Notes: generated from the letters alone by a model not told the origin. Counted from the first letter of the stretch, positions 1 to 12,209 are shown. The stretch: 64,000 bases of DNA from Phoronis australis (GCA_002633005.1 NMRA01000242.1:346868-410867), one strand, 5' to 3'. Translations and numbers: made by a program.

Positions 1-1002
1 TGCACAGCAGTACTCCGTTTTCTAGTGACTTGCGAGGATCCTCAGGATACACAAATGACAGCCTGGTCACCGTCTGTGAATGAAAAAGAAGATCAACACA
101 AATTATTATTATTTTAGATATTTATTATCATTGATAAACAAGTTCAAAAACAAACAAACAAACAAGAATGTTCTTCATCTTACCAGCGTGTGCAAGTTCA
201 GTAGGGAGACACGTGCTGAACCAGCTAATTCTGAATGACGCAGTTATTGAGAGTGATTACAAAATATTTCCCAACTACACCAAGATGTTCTCTGTACTTG
301 TTAGTGTATTCACAAACCTACATAAATATTTATCACTTACTTTGCCCCAGAAATACTTAACAACCTCATACAATACATTTACCACAATTATCTCAAAGTA
401 GCATTCATCTGCCACTTGGCCTCAACTGTTACATTATGTAAAACTGAATACATCACTTCATAGAGTGCTCATTATATTCTTGGCTGAATAATATAAGATT
501 GCCTAACATATCATTACAACCAAGTTTGGTATGTGTCTAGCACTGGGTCCAACAGTAGTAAACAGATGTGGTAACACTGATTCTTACTACTCAACTAGAT
601 TATGGTAATTCTCCACTTACATGGACACTCACATTATTTTGCACACCAAAATTATTTAGAAAAATAATATTTTATCCCTCATTTATTTCGCACAAGGCTA
701 CTTGGTGGGAATTCCTTGCCTCACCTTATTCCCAGTCACTTTTGCTCTTCAAAAAACATCAATGCAAATCAAAGTTATTAATCCTAGTAATACACACTTT
801 AACTATGTTAATAAGGTCTGAACATCAATAAATGCACCACTGTTCTCAGCATGAGGAGAAAGGGGTGACTTGAATGAGTGTCATGTGACTCAGTCATAGG
901 TTCAAAAGAGTATTTCACTAATAATGAGGTAAATTTCTTTAATATTGGAACAGTAATTTGATTACTATTGACTAGATATTAGCAAAATGTAGTAGGCCAC
1001 AT
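1..1002. other. No gene seen
   Basis: AT-rich sequence with only short chance frames and no splice-supported coding. Confidence 0.6.
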
Positions 1003-1448
1003 TTTGTTACATTTGCACACTAGTAGATGCTTGCTTACTCAGTTAATTTGTTACATATGCACACTGGTAGATGCTTGCTTACTCAGTTAATTTGTTACAT
1101 TTGCACACTGGTAGATGCTTGCTTACTCAGTTAATTTGTTACATTTGCACACACTGGTAGATGCTTGCTTACTCAGTTAATTTGTTACATATGCACACTG
1201 GTAGATGCTTGCTTACTCAGTTAATTTGTTACATTAGCACACTGGTAGATGCTTACTTACTTCGTTAATTTATTACATATGCAGACTGGTAGATGCTTAC
1301 TTACTCAGTTAATTTGTAACATATGCACACTGGTAGATGCTTACTTACTCAGTTAATTTGTTACATTAGCACACTGGTAGATGCTTGCTTTCTCAGTTAA
1401 ATTGTTACATATGCTCACTGGTAGATGCTTGCTTACTCAGTTAATTTC
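1003..1448. repeat. 44-bp minisatellite, about 10 copies
   Basis: Tandem unit containing GCACACTGGTAGATGCTT and ACTCAGTTAATTTGTTACAT. Copies differ by a few bases and one carries a 2-base insertion. Confidence 0.95.
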
Positions 1449-1613
1449 ACACACCTGTCAACTACAAAGTCTGCATATTCAGTTTATTTAGCACACTCAG
1501 ATACATAACAAGCCCAATCAAGTAGTTTTCCACCACAGAATTTAGAAATTAAAAGCTAATAAATGAAGCTGTGTAAACACAACGATGAAATTCTGTCCGA
1601 TTTCTAATTAATT

Positions 1614-1760
1614 TAAAGCTGCATATTAAACCTGTTTTAGCTGGCTACAAAAGAAAATCAAATTTGTTCTTTTTACTCTCATAATACTGCTCTCATAAAA
1701 TTCCTTGCCGTGATAAGATTCCATTTCCGTTACCAACAAGAACATTAAAACTATCGGCAA
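1614..1760. repeat. Dispersed repeat matching the flanks of the 10.8-kb element
   Basis: Similar to 9455-9567 joined directly to 12205-12240 (TTTAGCTGGCTA, CTCTCATAA, then CAACAAGAACAT). It therefore represents the uninterrupted form of the sequence into which the 1.4-kb TIR element inserted. Confidence 0.55.
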
Positions 1761-1850
1761 CTCAAGAAAACCCAAAAATTTTTCAAAAATAGCGCATTCA
1801 AAAATGGCTAGCAGAAATAAAATCATATCATAGTAAGGACTACTATGGGA

Positions 1851-3059
1851 TTGATTTTGTGATATTTAATGGCCTGATTCACTTTCCCTTTAAAGCCAGC
1901 TAAACTAAGCAAAAAGTAGCTGTAAGCAGGATAATTAGACATGTACAGCTGTTCAGGTGCCCACAGGACTTGATATAACACAAAACTCAGTATCTTTTTT
2001 TTTGGAATTTGTCATCTAAAGTCACAAAGGCGAATGAGCAGTGTGCAAAATTGTGTATTTTGTTTTACGGGATTAAAGTCTGTTAGGGTCCCATCAAAAA
2101 CAATCACAATCAGTCACGTAACTGATCTTCCAAAAAACCCTTGATCGACAGATCAGTGACCCTCAAAGAAGTGAGTAATTGCAGTAGCCAATTCATTGCA
2201 GCAGATTAAGGGTTCTCACCCACTCACCGACTGGACTAAATTAATTACTAATCCCATGTTTCGAAGAGGATTGGATTTACTACCCAAATGAACCTGGCCA
2301 ACATTAAATGACTGTGAATGCTACCTAGCTTTTATCACATTCATAGGATATACTGTGTCACAAGCTAGCATTTGGCACTATTTGACAGTTGAAATGTTTG
2401 TTTCAGCCAAAAACATAAGGAGGGTCCAGGACCCTCAGTGCCCGCATGTTGGGGCCAAATATTGGTTCCATTCCCCTCTGAGAAACATTTTTAAACCACA
2501 TGAAAGTCCCTTCACCTGGTCCAAAAAGGTCCTCCTACGATTAAAAAAATTAACTTCCATAATTCTTCCAACTGGTGGCTAGAGGAATGAAAAGAGATTT
2601 CTCCTCACCCAAAAGAACTTGCCCTTCCAGAAGTCACAAGGACCCTGCAGCACTAGCACTCAAGACAAACTAAGGGCCTGGAGCAAACACACACCTGTTT
2701 TTAACACACAGCTCAATGTAGGTAGTGCTGTCATCTGTTGGTGTTTGTATTGTCAGGCTTATGCTGTGCACACACTTTTAACACTGCAAATTTTTTAGTT
2801 AACTGGCATTATGTTATGGTAAAAAATCTCCAGTTTGGGACAGAGGAAAATAATTATTTAGTTCAAGGTCATACCTGGTACCAAATTTCAATAATTTGCA
2901 ACATGGGCATGCAAATTCAAGGGCAATAATGTGTAAATGATCAGCATTGCTTCTCATGAACTTCCAAATTTATTTGCAGACCCTGTTTTGCATAAACACA
3001 CTCTGAAACATGATACATGACGTGAATTTTTGCATGTGGATTCTTTAAGGTATACTCTT
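1851..3059. other. No gene seen
   Basis: Short chance frames only; no repeat recognised. Confidence 0.6.
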
Positions 3060-3344
3060 TCAAATGAATTGTAACAATTTTTATCTCAGACTTACCGTTT
3101 TCGAGTTATTTGACTTTGAATTTCTTAAAAAAAAACGCAAAATTTCATTTTTTTTCGAAAAATTTATGGAATTAGGCGATACCATCATTTTAGATAGAAT
3201 TTTGAACGGGCTTTCAGAAGATGTTTTCCATTTTTCGCTAGGACGTCTACTTTTCGAGTTATTTGAGATTTTCTGATAACGCTGTTCCTTTGTTGAGAGC
3301 TTTTGCTGCATTGATGTTGGTTTATCTTCTATTGAACTAGACTG

Positions 3345-3630
3345 TAGCCTATTTCTTATTGATTTATGACATCTAAGTTCACATCATATGAATGTTGTGA
3401 TGTTGTTCATCATCGCCACCACCATCATCATATTCGTCATCATCTCCGTCGTTGTCTTTTCCGTTAATTTCGCCAAGTGTCGCTCAAGACTGTAGCCTTT
3501 TTCTTACTGATTTCGGACTTCTACGTTAATCATGTGTATGTTATTATTACTTCTTTTGTTCATCCTCGCCACCATCGTCGTCATATTCGTCATCTTCGTC
3601 ATCATCTTTATCGTCATCATTTTGGTTAAT
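3345..3630. repeat. Two 140-150 bp units with triplet-rich core
   Basis: GACTGTAGCCT, then a CATCNTCGCCACC/ATTCGTCATC triplet run, then TTAATTT-GCCAAG, repeated twice. On the minus strand both cores encode an acidic peptide of the form DDDEYDDGG. Upstream (3060-3290) lies AT-rich sequence with repeated TTTTCGAGTTATTTGA words. Confidence 0.6.
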
Positions 3631-6600
3631 TTTGCCAAGTTTCGCTCCTCAGAGCGCTTTCATATTTTGATGTAAATCCATCACCTGGGAAAACAACTTA
3701 CTTGTGATATAATTCACATTGCCAAAGCACCGTCTCTGCAGCTGTCATTGCACTAATTGTTATCGTCGATCTACATCTCTAATAATTCGAAGACTTGACT
3801 TTCTTCCGTAATAGTTCATACAGCCAGTTTTGTCTCTATTACTTCGGGCACAAAGCTCTCAAGGGAAAAAGTGTACGAACTTTTGGTGAAAACACTGTAC
3901 ACCCTGAATACACTGTAGTTTTACTGGCTAAAACGCTAGGGAATATGCAGCGTTTTACCCAGACAAACGATGTCTGCAAATGGGTCAGTTTTTAGTTTGT
4001 TTCCACCTGAATGTCTTGAAACATGTTCACCCTCTGCTATAAACTAGTGCAACAACAATTAAATGCCTGCTATCCTTGTATCCTTTCAAGTTGGGGTCTG
4101 GTAGAAATAGTGTCAACAAAAACACTGGCAATTCTCAAACCACCAACAAAAGTGACACATGTAACTGTTCATGTAAACCTAGCGTTTTAGCCAGTTGGTG
4201 TACACAGTATTAGTCTGCCTCCTGTTGTTCTGATAACTGTTTTTTTAAGCCTGTTATCACAGGGGTATCATAGAACATTTGAGGGCATTCTTCATTTTGC
4301 GAGTCACATAAATCAAAGTCATGAGGTGTCCCACATGAATAACACCCTTCTCTAAGGGTTTATTTTGTAAGCTTAACCTTTTCATAAGGGTTCTTGGACA
4401 GCTGAATTTTTAACATAATGAGACTGAAACAGTATAAAACAGATGGCGTATTGTCATTCGTATCAGAAGTTTTTAAATGTGGATAATATTGAAAATCTTT
4501 CAAGATTTAAATAGTTGAAAAAGGGAACATTTTGCAGTTTTGAAGTCCCAAAGAGAACTTGTAGGTAATTCTGTCACAAAGGGCACCAATCTGTCCAGAA
4601 TTTTGTCAGACAAGGAAAACATTGTTTGAGAAACTGGTGATGGAAAGTCAGCCTTGTGAGCAGCTCGTCCCTTATATCTCTTCAACNTGTTCATCCTCGC
4701 CACCATCGTCGTCATATTCGTCATCTTCGTCATCATCTTTATCGTCATCATTTTGGTTAATTTCGCCAAGTTTCGCTCCTCAGAGCGCTTTCATATTTTG
4801 ATGTAAATCCATCACCTGGGAAAACAACTTACTTGTGATATAATTCACATTGCCAAAGCACTGTCTCTGCAGCTGTCGTTGCACTAATTGTTATCGTCGA
4901 TCTTTATCTCTAATAATTCGAAGACTTGACTTTCTTCCGTAATAGTTCATACAGCCAGTTTTGTCTCTATTACTTCGGGCACAAAGCTCTCAAGGGAAAA
5001 AGTGTACAAACTTTTGGTGAAAACACTGTACACCCTGAATACACTGTAGTTTTACTGGCTAAAACGCTAGGGAATATGCAGCGTTTTACCCAGACAAACG
5101 ATGTCCGCAAATGGGTTAATTTTTAGTTTGTTTCCACCTGAATGTCTTGAAACATGTTCACTCTCTGCTATAAACTAGTGCAACAACAATTCAATGCCTG
5201 CTATCCTTGTATCCTTTCAAGTTGGGGTCAGGTAGAAATAGTGTCAACAAAAACACTAGCAATTCTCAAACCACCAACAAAAGTGACACATGTAACTGTT
5301 CATGTAAACCTAGCGTTTTAGCCAGTTGGTGCACACAGTATTAGTCTGCCTCCTGTTGTTCTGATAACCGTTTTCACAGGGGTATCATAGAACATTTGAG
5401 GGCATTCTTCATTTTGCGAGTCACATAACTCAAAGTCATGAGGTGTCCCACATGAATAACACCCTTCTCTAAGGGTTTATTTTATAAGCTTAAAAGGGAA
5501 CTGTAATTTATTCTGAATAAATTCTGGATAGTTTTCTATGAATTGTTGATTAATTTCACAAATAATTCAACACCAAAAATTAAACTTATATTCCCTAACG
5601 AAGCTAAAAAAATTACCGGCTTGGAGCGCTGCTTAGTCTCGTGACGTATTTGGCGGGGGCAAAGTCACTGTCCTGTGTTAGCGTGCAATCAAGTAGCGTT
5701 TTTTATATTGTCGGAATAAGAAATTTTAGTGTGAAATTTCGGGTCACAAGGGATACCTGTTTGAGCCGAGGCAACACAAAGTGATACCTAGTCATCGTCA
5801 TCGTCAGACGAAAATTTGCCGGTGTAACTGGTGTCAGTGACTGTGCCGAGGGCAATGTGGACTCTAGCCATCCAGTCAGCCAGTTGTCAGCCAATACTCC
5901 GGCAGCTCTGTAAACTTGAAGGGTTGGTAAGTTACCGACTGTACCTGTATGAAGACTATCGTACCACTGTGTGTTGAGCTCCGTTAACCCCGAAATTTCA
6001 GACAGCCGTTGACTACCCGGGTATAGTTGACTCAGTTATGCTCGTCACCTCGTCGTAAAACTTAGGCTACATCAACATATAAAGCTAACGGACCGGCGGG
6101 GGCGCATGCAAAATCTGATATAGTCACCCGACACTTCCATTGTTCGTTGCAGCCGTTTAAGTGGAAAACAATCAAATAAACGTCCTTTGGTAGCATAATT
6201 TGCCGCCTTTTTAACAAAGAAGTGTGTCGTCCGTTTCAAGAACAGCACGCTCGTGACACGGCGCACGCGCCATTTCATAAAAATTTGAGACGTCTTTCGG
6301 GACATCATAACAGCTTCGCAGCACCAAGGTTGTTCTAAAATTCGGTTTGCTGGTGTAAAAATACTAAAAACTTGAAACAAAATGAAACAAGCTCCGATAA
6401 TTTGTTATAACATGTACGCAACCTAGGTACCGTCAGCGACGAACACATGATAAAAGAATCAGGGGGAAAAGAAACTGGTAAAGGTCAGGTGACGTTATCG
6501 CAAAAAGCCAACTCAAGAAAACACGTCACAATTTTACTAGCACCAGCCGATGAACGATCGCTAACATTTCCAACACCGGTAAATACAGAAGTTAGTTTAC

Positions 6601-7419
6601 TCTAGGAACCTGTTTCCTAGATTTACTCAAGGATGACTTAGTTTTAATGACATTTATTTGAGTCAGATTTTATTTGTACATTTTTTACCCATATCGGCAT
6701 CTAGTATACACTGAGCTTTGGGCCAAGGCTTGGGTAACCCGGCGATGGTATGCGATGACCATCCCTTTAGAAGACGCCTTTTTCGAAGAGTTTGAGCAAC
6801 CAGGTGCCATACAAAAAGGCATAGCGAACCTTTTACAGCACTGTGGCAAACAATAAAAAATAAGGACGATTGATACAATGATAAATTACGATGTAAACTC
6901 TTCAAATATGACATAAGCAATGAATGTGTAAAGCAGCCGATACCCCGCCGTTCACGTCACTGACGCATCAGCCAATCAGCGATCGCTTTCAGAATTCAGT
7001 GTTTTGACCATGAATTCGAATTGGCTTTAGTTTGGCACGCAAGTCAGGCAAATGTGAGTTTTATTTGTATGTTAGAACCGATTAACTGCAACATTATTTT
7101 GACTACAGTCCCCTTTTAACCTTTTCATAAGGGTTCTTGGACAGCTGAATTTTTAACATAATGAGACTGAAACAGTATAAAACAGATGGCGTATTGTCAT
7201 TCGTATCAAAAGTGGATAATATTGAAAATCTTTCAAGATTTAAATAGTTGAAAAAGGGAACATTTTGCAGTTTTGAAGTTCCAAAGAGAAATTGTAGGTA
7301 ATTCTGTCACAAAGGGCACCAATCTGTCCAGAATTTTGTCAAACAAGGAAAACATTGTTTGAGAAACTGGTGATGGAAAGTCAGCCTTGTGAGCAGCTCG
7401 TCCCTTATATCTCTTCAAC
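3557..7419. repeat. Unmerged allelic overlap across N 4687
   Basis: 3557-4686 is repeated after the N at 4688-5493 plus 7120-7419 with a few percent differences. Copy 1 ends exactly at the N, and copy 2 continues seamlessly beyond the equivalent point. The only large difference is the 1.6-kb TTAA element in copy 2. Confidence 0.85.
5494..7115 (+). mobile_element. TTAA-site DNA element, present in one allelic copy only
   Basis: TTAA flanks at 5490-5493 and 7116-7119. Inverted ends AAGGGAACTGTA and, read inward from the right, AAGGGGACTGTA. The homologous copy before the N at 4687 has a single TTAA at 4373-4376 with no insert, an exact empty site, so the boundaries are direct observation. The 1622-bp element has no convincing coding capacity. 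Its interior (about 5890-6450) resembles the interiors of 10785-12204 and 57103-58823. Confidence 0.85.
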
Positions 7420-7609
7420 AAGAGTACTCCCCCTGAAATAGCATTGCTATTCTGAAACAGCTGTACAAATGGTGACTGGTTATTCTAGGTGTTATTTGAC
7501 ATTAATTGAAAGGCCAGGTAAATATGTCTATGTTGCCTAGGTAAGAAATTAGGTCTGACAGCAGTGTTCACTAAGATAGTTCAAAGATAGATGTCACCAT
7601 TATAATCAA

Positions 7610-7835
7610 GGTACCTAAACTACACGGTCAACGGACTCAAAAACACGGGAACGGACGCACGAACACGACTCACGGACCGGCAAACACCGTCCACTGACTC
7701 ACAAACACGGGAATGGACTCACAAAACACGATCCACGCACCCAAATACACGGGACACGGACTCATATTCACGAGGAAACACGGTTAACGGACCGCCAAAC
7801 ACGGTCAACGGACAAAATGTCAACTTCAGCGTTGA
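7610..7835. repeat. Array of degenerate ACGGACTCACAAACACGGG-like words
   Basis: About a dozen short words built from CGGACYCA and AACACGGR with variable spacing. The same style of word array forms the arms of the elements at 10785-12204 and 28022-28937, so this is probably one arm of such an element; no opposite arm was found. Confidence 0.5.
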
Positions 7836-7889
7836 CAGCTGTGTAATGGGTGCGAGATTAAACATATTTTTGATGTTATTTTTGTCTGT

Positions 7890-7965
7890 NGTCCTTGCCA
7901 GGGCCTCCATATTAGTGCTGGGGCGTCCATTTGGACGCCCAGGACGTACGCTGCATGAAGGCCTG
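7890..7965. repeat. GGACGCCC repeat, left copy next to N 7890
   Basis: Contains GGGGCGTCCATTTGGACGCC and matches, inverted, 18978-19045. The contig breaks at this sequence. Confidence 0.6.
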
Positions 7966-8186
7966 GTTGACTTTAGTATGAAAGAGTCTTTAATCTGTGG
8001 GTTGCCTATATTTGATTACTTAAAGGAGAATACTACCCGATTTATTTTGTTTTTTACCGTCTTAATCGGTCTATATCGACATCACCTTATATACGGTCGA
8101 TCTCACCTCGCTGAGAGGTGTCACGTTAACTTGTGAGGAAAGTGAGTAAAAAACGCAGCAATGTCAATGGTTCTTCAGCTGAGTGT

Positions 8187-8395
8187 GTGCCGCTACGGTG
8201 CAGCGTATTGTTCCCATTCGTGCAAACTATGAAGCTTCGAGGAAAGCGAGTATATTGTTTTTTTATTTTCTTGAGAACCTGGAATGTTTCGGAAGTGGTT
8301 TGCGGAAATAAAGAATGAAAAGCATGCCGTTAATACCAAGTATGAGGTCGTGAAATATCTCTGTCTGTGGCCGGCATTGTCCCGAGTCAAAATGA
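8187..8395 (+). pseudogene. Degraded THAP-domain exon
   Basis: Aligns by eye at the base level with the intact THAP exon at 19.95-20.2 kb (shared blocks around AACTATGAAGCT and TGTGGCCGGCAT). It is split by frameshifts and substitutions: the Cys-x4-Cys start, the Trp region and the Cys-x2-His end fall in different frames. It lies inside the TTAA-flanked element 8024-9448. Confidence 0.6.
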
Positions 8396-8441
8396 GTTAT
8401 TCTCACCCTAGTCTCACCCTAACTAATTGCACAGATATCAG

Positions 8442-8511
8442 GTCCGCAGTAGCTCAGTGGTAAGAGCACTAGACCGGCAATCTAGAGACCTGTGGTTCAA
8501 TTCCCAGTTGG
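8442..8511 (+). ncRNA. tRNA-like head of a SINE or tRNA pseudogene
   Basis: A-box TAGCTCAGTGG (8450-8460) and B-box GGTTCAATTCC (8494-8504) match RNA polymerase III consensus. The anticodon arm is a perfect 5-bp stem (CTAGA/TCTAG) around loop CCGGCAA, with GGC in the anticodon position. C replaces the invariant U33, and the acceptor and T stems have mismatches, so it is not a functional tRNA. It sits as an insertion inside the 8024-9448 transposon, absent from the related element at 20 kb, which fits a SINE of about 130 bp. Confidence 0.6.
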
Positions 8512-9533
8512 GGTTCCTGATTTTTCTGGGTTTATTTGATACATTTCACCCCCAGGAATGTTTAATAAAACTGAAACAAAGTGTCTCGAAAGGCTATCTC
8601 AGTAGATACAGTTTGTAATGTCTTTGGATTGTTCTGGAGTGCATATGTTTTGAAAAAGCAACAATGAATAAACCACACTGCTTTAGGGGCTTCAGGTGCA
8701 ATAAAACTAATTAACCGGGCACCCAAGGCCATGTGAGCGTGTGTGTACACCTTTTGCCCTGTACAGTTCTGTGGAAGGGGAACCTGGCTTCGAGGCCTCC
8801 GACAAGTAAGTAGATTTGCAATTTTGCAGTGTCTTTTACCAATATATTCACATGCACATGGTTCACTAGTCCAGTGTTTTCGTGACTGGAAGTTTAATTT
8901 TCAACTTTGGCAACCAACTACCCCGGCAGTTTTATGTTCGTGATGTCTCTAGTCCGGCCGCCTACAACAGGCCTAATTGGGTTCTGAGCCACTGGGTTAC
9001 AACGAGCGTTTTGTGTGTTTAGAACTGAAAAAATTTGTAAGCGTACAATTATAACACACGGCTATGTTCTGTCTATATTTCACGGAAGAACAATTCTAAT
9101 TTATCACCGAACAGATTTAAACTTCCCACAGTCGACCTCAGTAAGTTGGCCTACTGAACTTTGTAGGCTACGGTAAGTTCTAAATTTCTATACATCCGTA
9201 AAAGCAAAACAAAACAACTTGTTTGTTTAAAAACCCAATGTATTTGTAACATTTTTGCATCGAATTTTGATGATTTATTGGTGTAAAGTGATGAACTCCA
9301 ACGATATCCTGAAACTAGTAAGATTGTGCAAGAGCCTATGACGTCATCGGTTAGTTTCAGCACCTCCGTCAGCCGTCTGGTGTCAGGTAAAAGAACTTCT
9401 CGATCTAAATTAATATAAAATACATTGTTTTTTTGGTGGCAGTCTCCTTTAAAGCTTCATTTTGGCCTGTTTAGCTGGCTAAAAACGAAAACCAAATTGG
9501 GCCTTTTGCTCTCATAGAATTGGTCTCATAATG

Positions 9534-11968
9534 TTCCTAACCATGAGAGGATACCACTTTCCTTAACCACGGGTGAGAAACAACGTGACCGCCGGTCCTC
9601 TAAATCGGACTGACTCACCCAAAACAGGACTGACGCACCGAAAAACATGACCGCCCCACCACAAAACAGGACTGACGCACCTAAAAACATGACTGCCCCA
9701 CCACAAAACAGGACCGCCGGGGACTGAATAGTTGAGGCCTTTGTGTGATACTGCGGGTTATGACGTAACCGGTCAGAAAGCTGTGTAAAGACTATCACCA
9801 AAATAAAGCTTGACAGCTTTGCGTTATTGAGCTCTGTTACATCCCCGAAATTTCCCACAGCCTGGGTAGTTCTGCATGCTCGTCACCTCGTCGTGAAACT
9901 AACATCAACATGTAGTAGAGCGCGCGACTGACGCAAGCGCATGCAAAATCTAGGCGTCAATCAACACTCACCTTACAGTTTGCAACCGCTTGAGTGAAAA
10001 ACAATCTAATGAACTGTTGTAACAATAAGTCTGTCGCCCTCGTGACATGTGCACGCGCCATTTCCTCAGAAAAATTTTGCGACATCTTTCGGAAGATGAT
10101 GACAACTTGGCGGCAACAAGATTTGTTATGAAATTCGGTTTGCTGGTATTAAAATACTAAAAACTTGTAACAAAATGAAACCAGTTTCGATAATTTGTTG
10201 TGCCAGGTACGCAACCTTGTAGAAGAACAGTTGACTGAAGAATCGGGGGGAAAAGGAACCGACTTAAGAGAACGCAGAATAACGACAGAACGACAATTTT
10301 TCTCCAGCGCCGATGAAATAATTTAGTTTACTCAAGGAAGAGTGTCATTAATAACACAAATTCGCCGGGTGAAGATTTTACATGTTCATTTTTACCCACA
10401 TCGGAGCAAAGCTGTATATTTAGTATACAGCTTTGCCGCACAAAGGCAGCTAGTATGATGATGCTTCACCCGAGAACCAGAACGCCTGTTTTTTTTACTT
10501 GACTAACTTTAAACGTCAAATTGGAGAAAATGATTTTCATTTTGTTCTAAAACTTACGCAGTGGATAAAATTATAATTATTTAGCTCAAAAGCGTACAAC
10601 GTGGTTGTTTTGTGTTAGATTTGTTGACCTTTCAACTGTTTATAAGTCACATACCGCAGCCGGGAGCCTGGTCATGAGTAAAACTCAAAAGCGCCGCGTA
10701 TTACAAAGCGAAGTGTCCTCTGTTGCTCACAAAAGATTTCGGTGGATTANTTCCTAACCATGAGAGGATACCACTTTCCTTAACCACGGGTGAGAAACAA
10801 CGTGACCGCCGGTCCTCTAAATCGGACCGACTCACCCAAAACAGGACTGAGGCACCGAAAAACATGACCGCCCCACCACAAAACAGGACTGACGCACCTT
10901 AAAAACATGACTGCCCCACCACAAAACAGGACCGCCGGGGACTGAGTAGTTGAGGCCTTTGTGTGATACTGCGGGTTATGACGTAACCGGTCAGAAAGCT
11001 GTGTAAAGACTATCGCCAAAATAAAGCTTGACAGCTTTGCGTTATTGAGCTCTGTTACATCCCCGAAATTTCCCACAGCCCGGGTAGTTCTGCATGCTCG
11101 TCACCTCGTCGTGAAACTAACATCAACATGTAGTAGAGTACGCGACCGACGCAGGCGCATGCAAAATCTAGGCGTCAACCAACACTCACCTTGCAGTTTG
11201 CAACCGCTTGAGTGAAAAACAATCTAATGAACTGTTGTAACAATAAGTCTGTCGTGCTCGTGACATGTGCACGCGCCATTTCCTCAGAAAAATTTTGCGA
11301 CATCTTTCGGAAGATGATGACAACTTGGCGGCAACAAGATTTGTCATGAAATTCGGTTTGCTGGTATTAAAATACTAAAAACTTGTAACAAAATGAAACC
11401 AGTTTCGATAATTTGTTGTGCCAGGTACGCAATCTTGTAGAAGAACAGTTGACTGAAGAATCGGGGGGAAAAGGAACCGACTTAAGAGAACGCAGAATAA
11501 CGACAGAACGACAATTTTTCTCCAGCGCCGATGAAATAATTTAGTTTATTCAAGGAAGAGTGTCGTTAATAACACAAATTCGCCGGGTGAAGATTTTACA
11601 TGTTCATTTTTTACCCACATCGGAGCAAAGCTGTATATTTAGTATACAGCTTTGCCGCACAAAGGCAGCTAGTATGATGATGCTTCACCCGAGAACCAGA
11701 ACGCCTGTTTTTTTTACTTGACTAACTTTAAACGTCAAATTGGAGAAAATGGTTTTCATTTTGTTCTAAAACTTACGCAGTGGATAAAATTATAATTATT
11801 TAGCTCAAAAGCGTACAACGTGGTTGTTTTGTGTTAGATTTGTTGACCTTTCAACTGTTTATAAGTCACATACCGCAGCCGGGAGCCTGGTGATGAGTAA
11901 AACTCAAAAGCGCCGCGTATTACAAAGCGAAGTGTCCTCTGTTGCTCACAAAAGATTTCGGTGGATTA
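9534..11968. repeat. Unmerged allelic overlap across N 10750
   Basis: 9534-10749 recurs as 10751-11968, nearly identical over about 1.2 kb, with the first copy ending exactly at the N. Confidence 0.85.
9568..10749 (+). mobile_element. Allelic partial copy of the 10785-12204 element
   Basis: Nearly identical to the first 1.18 kb of the element that follows the N at 10750, with scattered substitutions. It stops at the contig break, so its right end is not represented. Confidence 0.75.
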
Positions 11969-12204
11969 ATCGGCACAAAACCTGCATATGCATACGTATA
12001 TAGCCCCATTGTATGATCTGTGTAGGCCTAACGGTAATAAATCTTAGCCTGTTAGTCATTGCGGTTTTAGTCCCCGGCGGTCCTGTTTTGTGGTGGGGCG
12101 GTCATGTTTTTAGGTGCGTCAGTCCCATTTTCTGGTGCGGCGGTCCCATTTGATCCCCGGAGGTCCTGTTTAGAGGACCAGCGGTCATGTTGTTTCTCAC
12201 CGTG
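10785..12204 (+). mobile_element. Non-autonomous TIR element, about 1.4 kb
   Basis: TTAAC on both sides (10780-10784 and 12205-12209). Inverted ends CACGGGTGAGAAACAAC (left) and CACGGTGAGAAACAAC (right, read inward). TIR similarity extends about 120-130 bases through subterminal runs of ACAGGAC-type words. A perfect 13-bp hairpin lies at 11624-11655. The 1.7-kb region (1614-1760) shows a related sequence without the insert. No coding capacity seen. Confidence 0.7.
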
Positions 12205-12209
12205 TTAAC

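Larger units (their letters stand above)
8024..9448 (+). mobile_element. Kolobok-like DNA transposon, TTAA target site, decayed
   Basis: Bounded by TTAA at 8020-8023 and 9449-9452. Terminal inverted repeats: AGGAGAATACTACC left, AGGAGACTGCCACC right (read inward). It carries a broken THAP exon (8187-8395) and an inserted tRNA-derived repeat (about 8431-8563). TTAA duplications with THAP-bearing transposases are described for the Kolobok superfamily, the basis for the label. No catalytic domain is visible. It is longer than the 19814-20676 copy through extra sequence after about 8740. Confidence 0.65.

Noticed and set aside
1003-1448. CRISPR-like regular repeats here and in the 40-bp and 77-bp arrays
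   Set aside because: Units are contiguous with no unique spacers, and the genome is eukaryotic; these are minisatellites.
3795-5126. Two identical-looking 66-codon ORFs at 3795-3995 and 4926-5126
   Set aside because: Their identity reflects the allelic assembly overlap, not conserved duplication of a gene.
8442-8511. Functional tRNA-Ala (GGC)
   Set aside because: U33 is replaced by C and two stems have mismatches; it also sits inside a transposon as an insertion.
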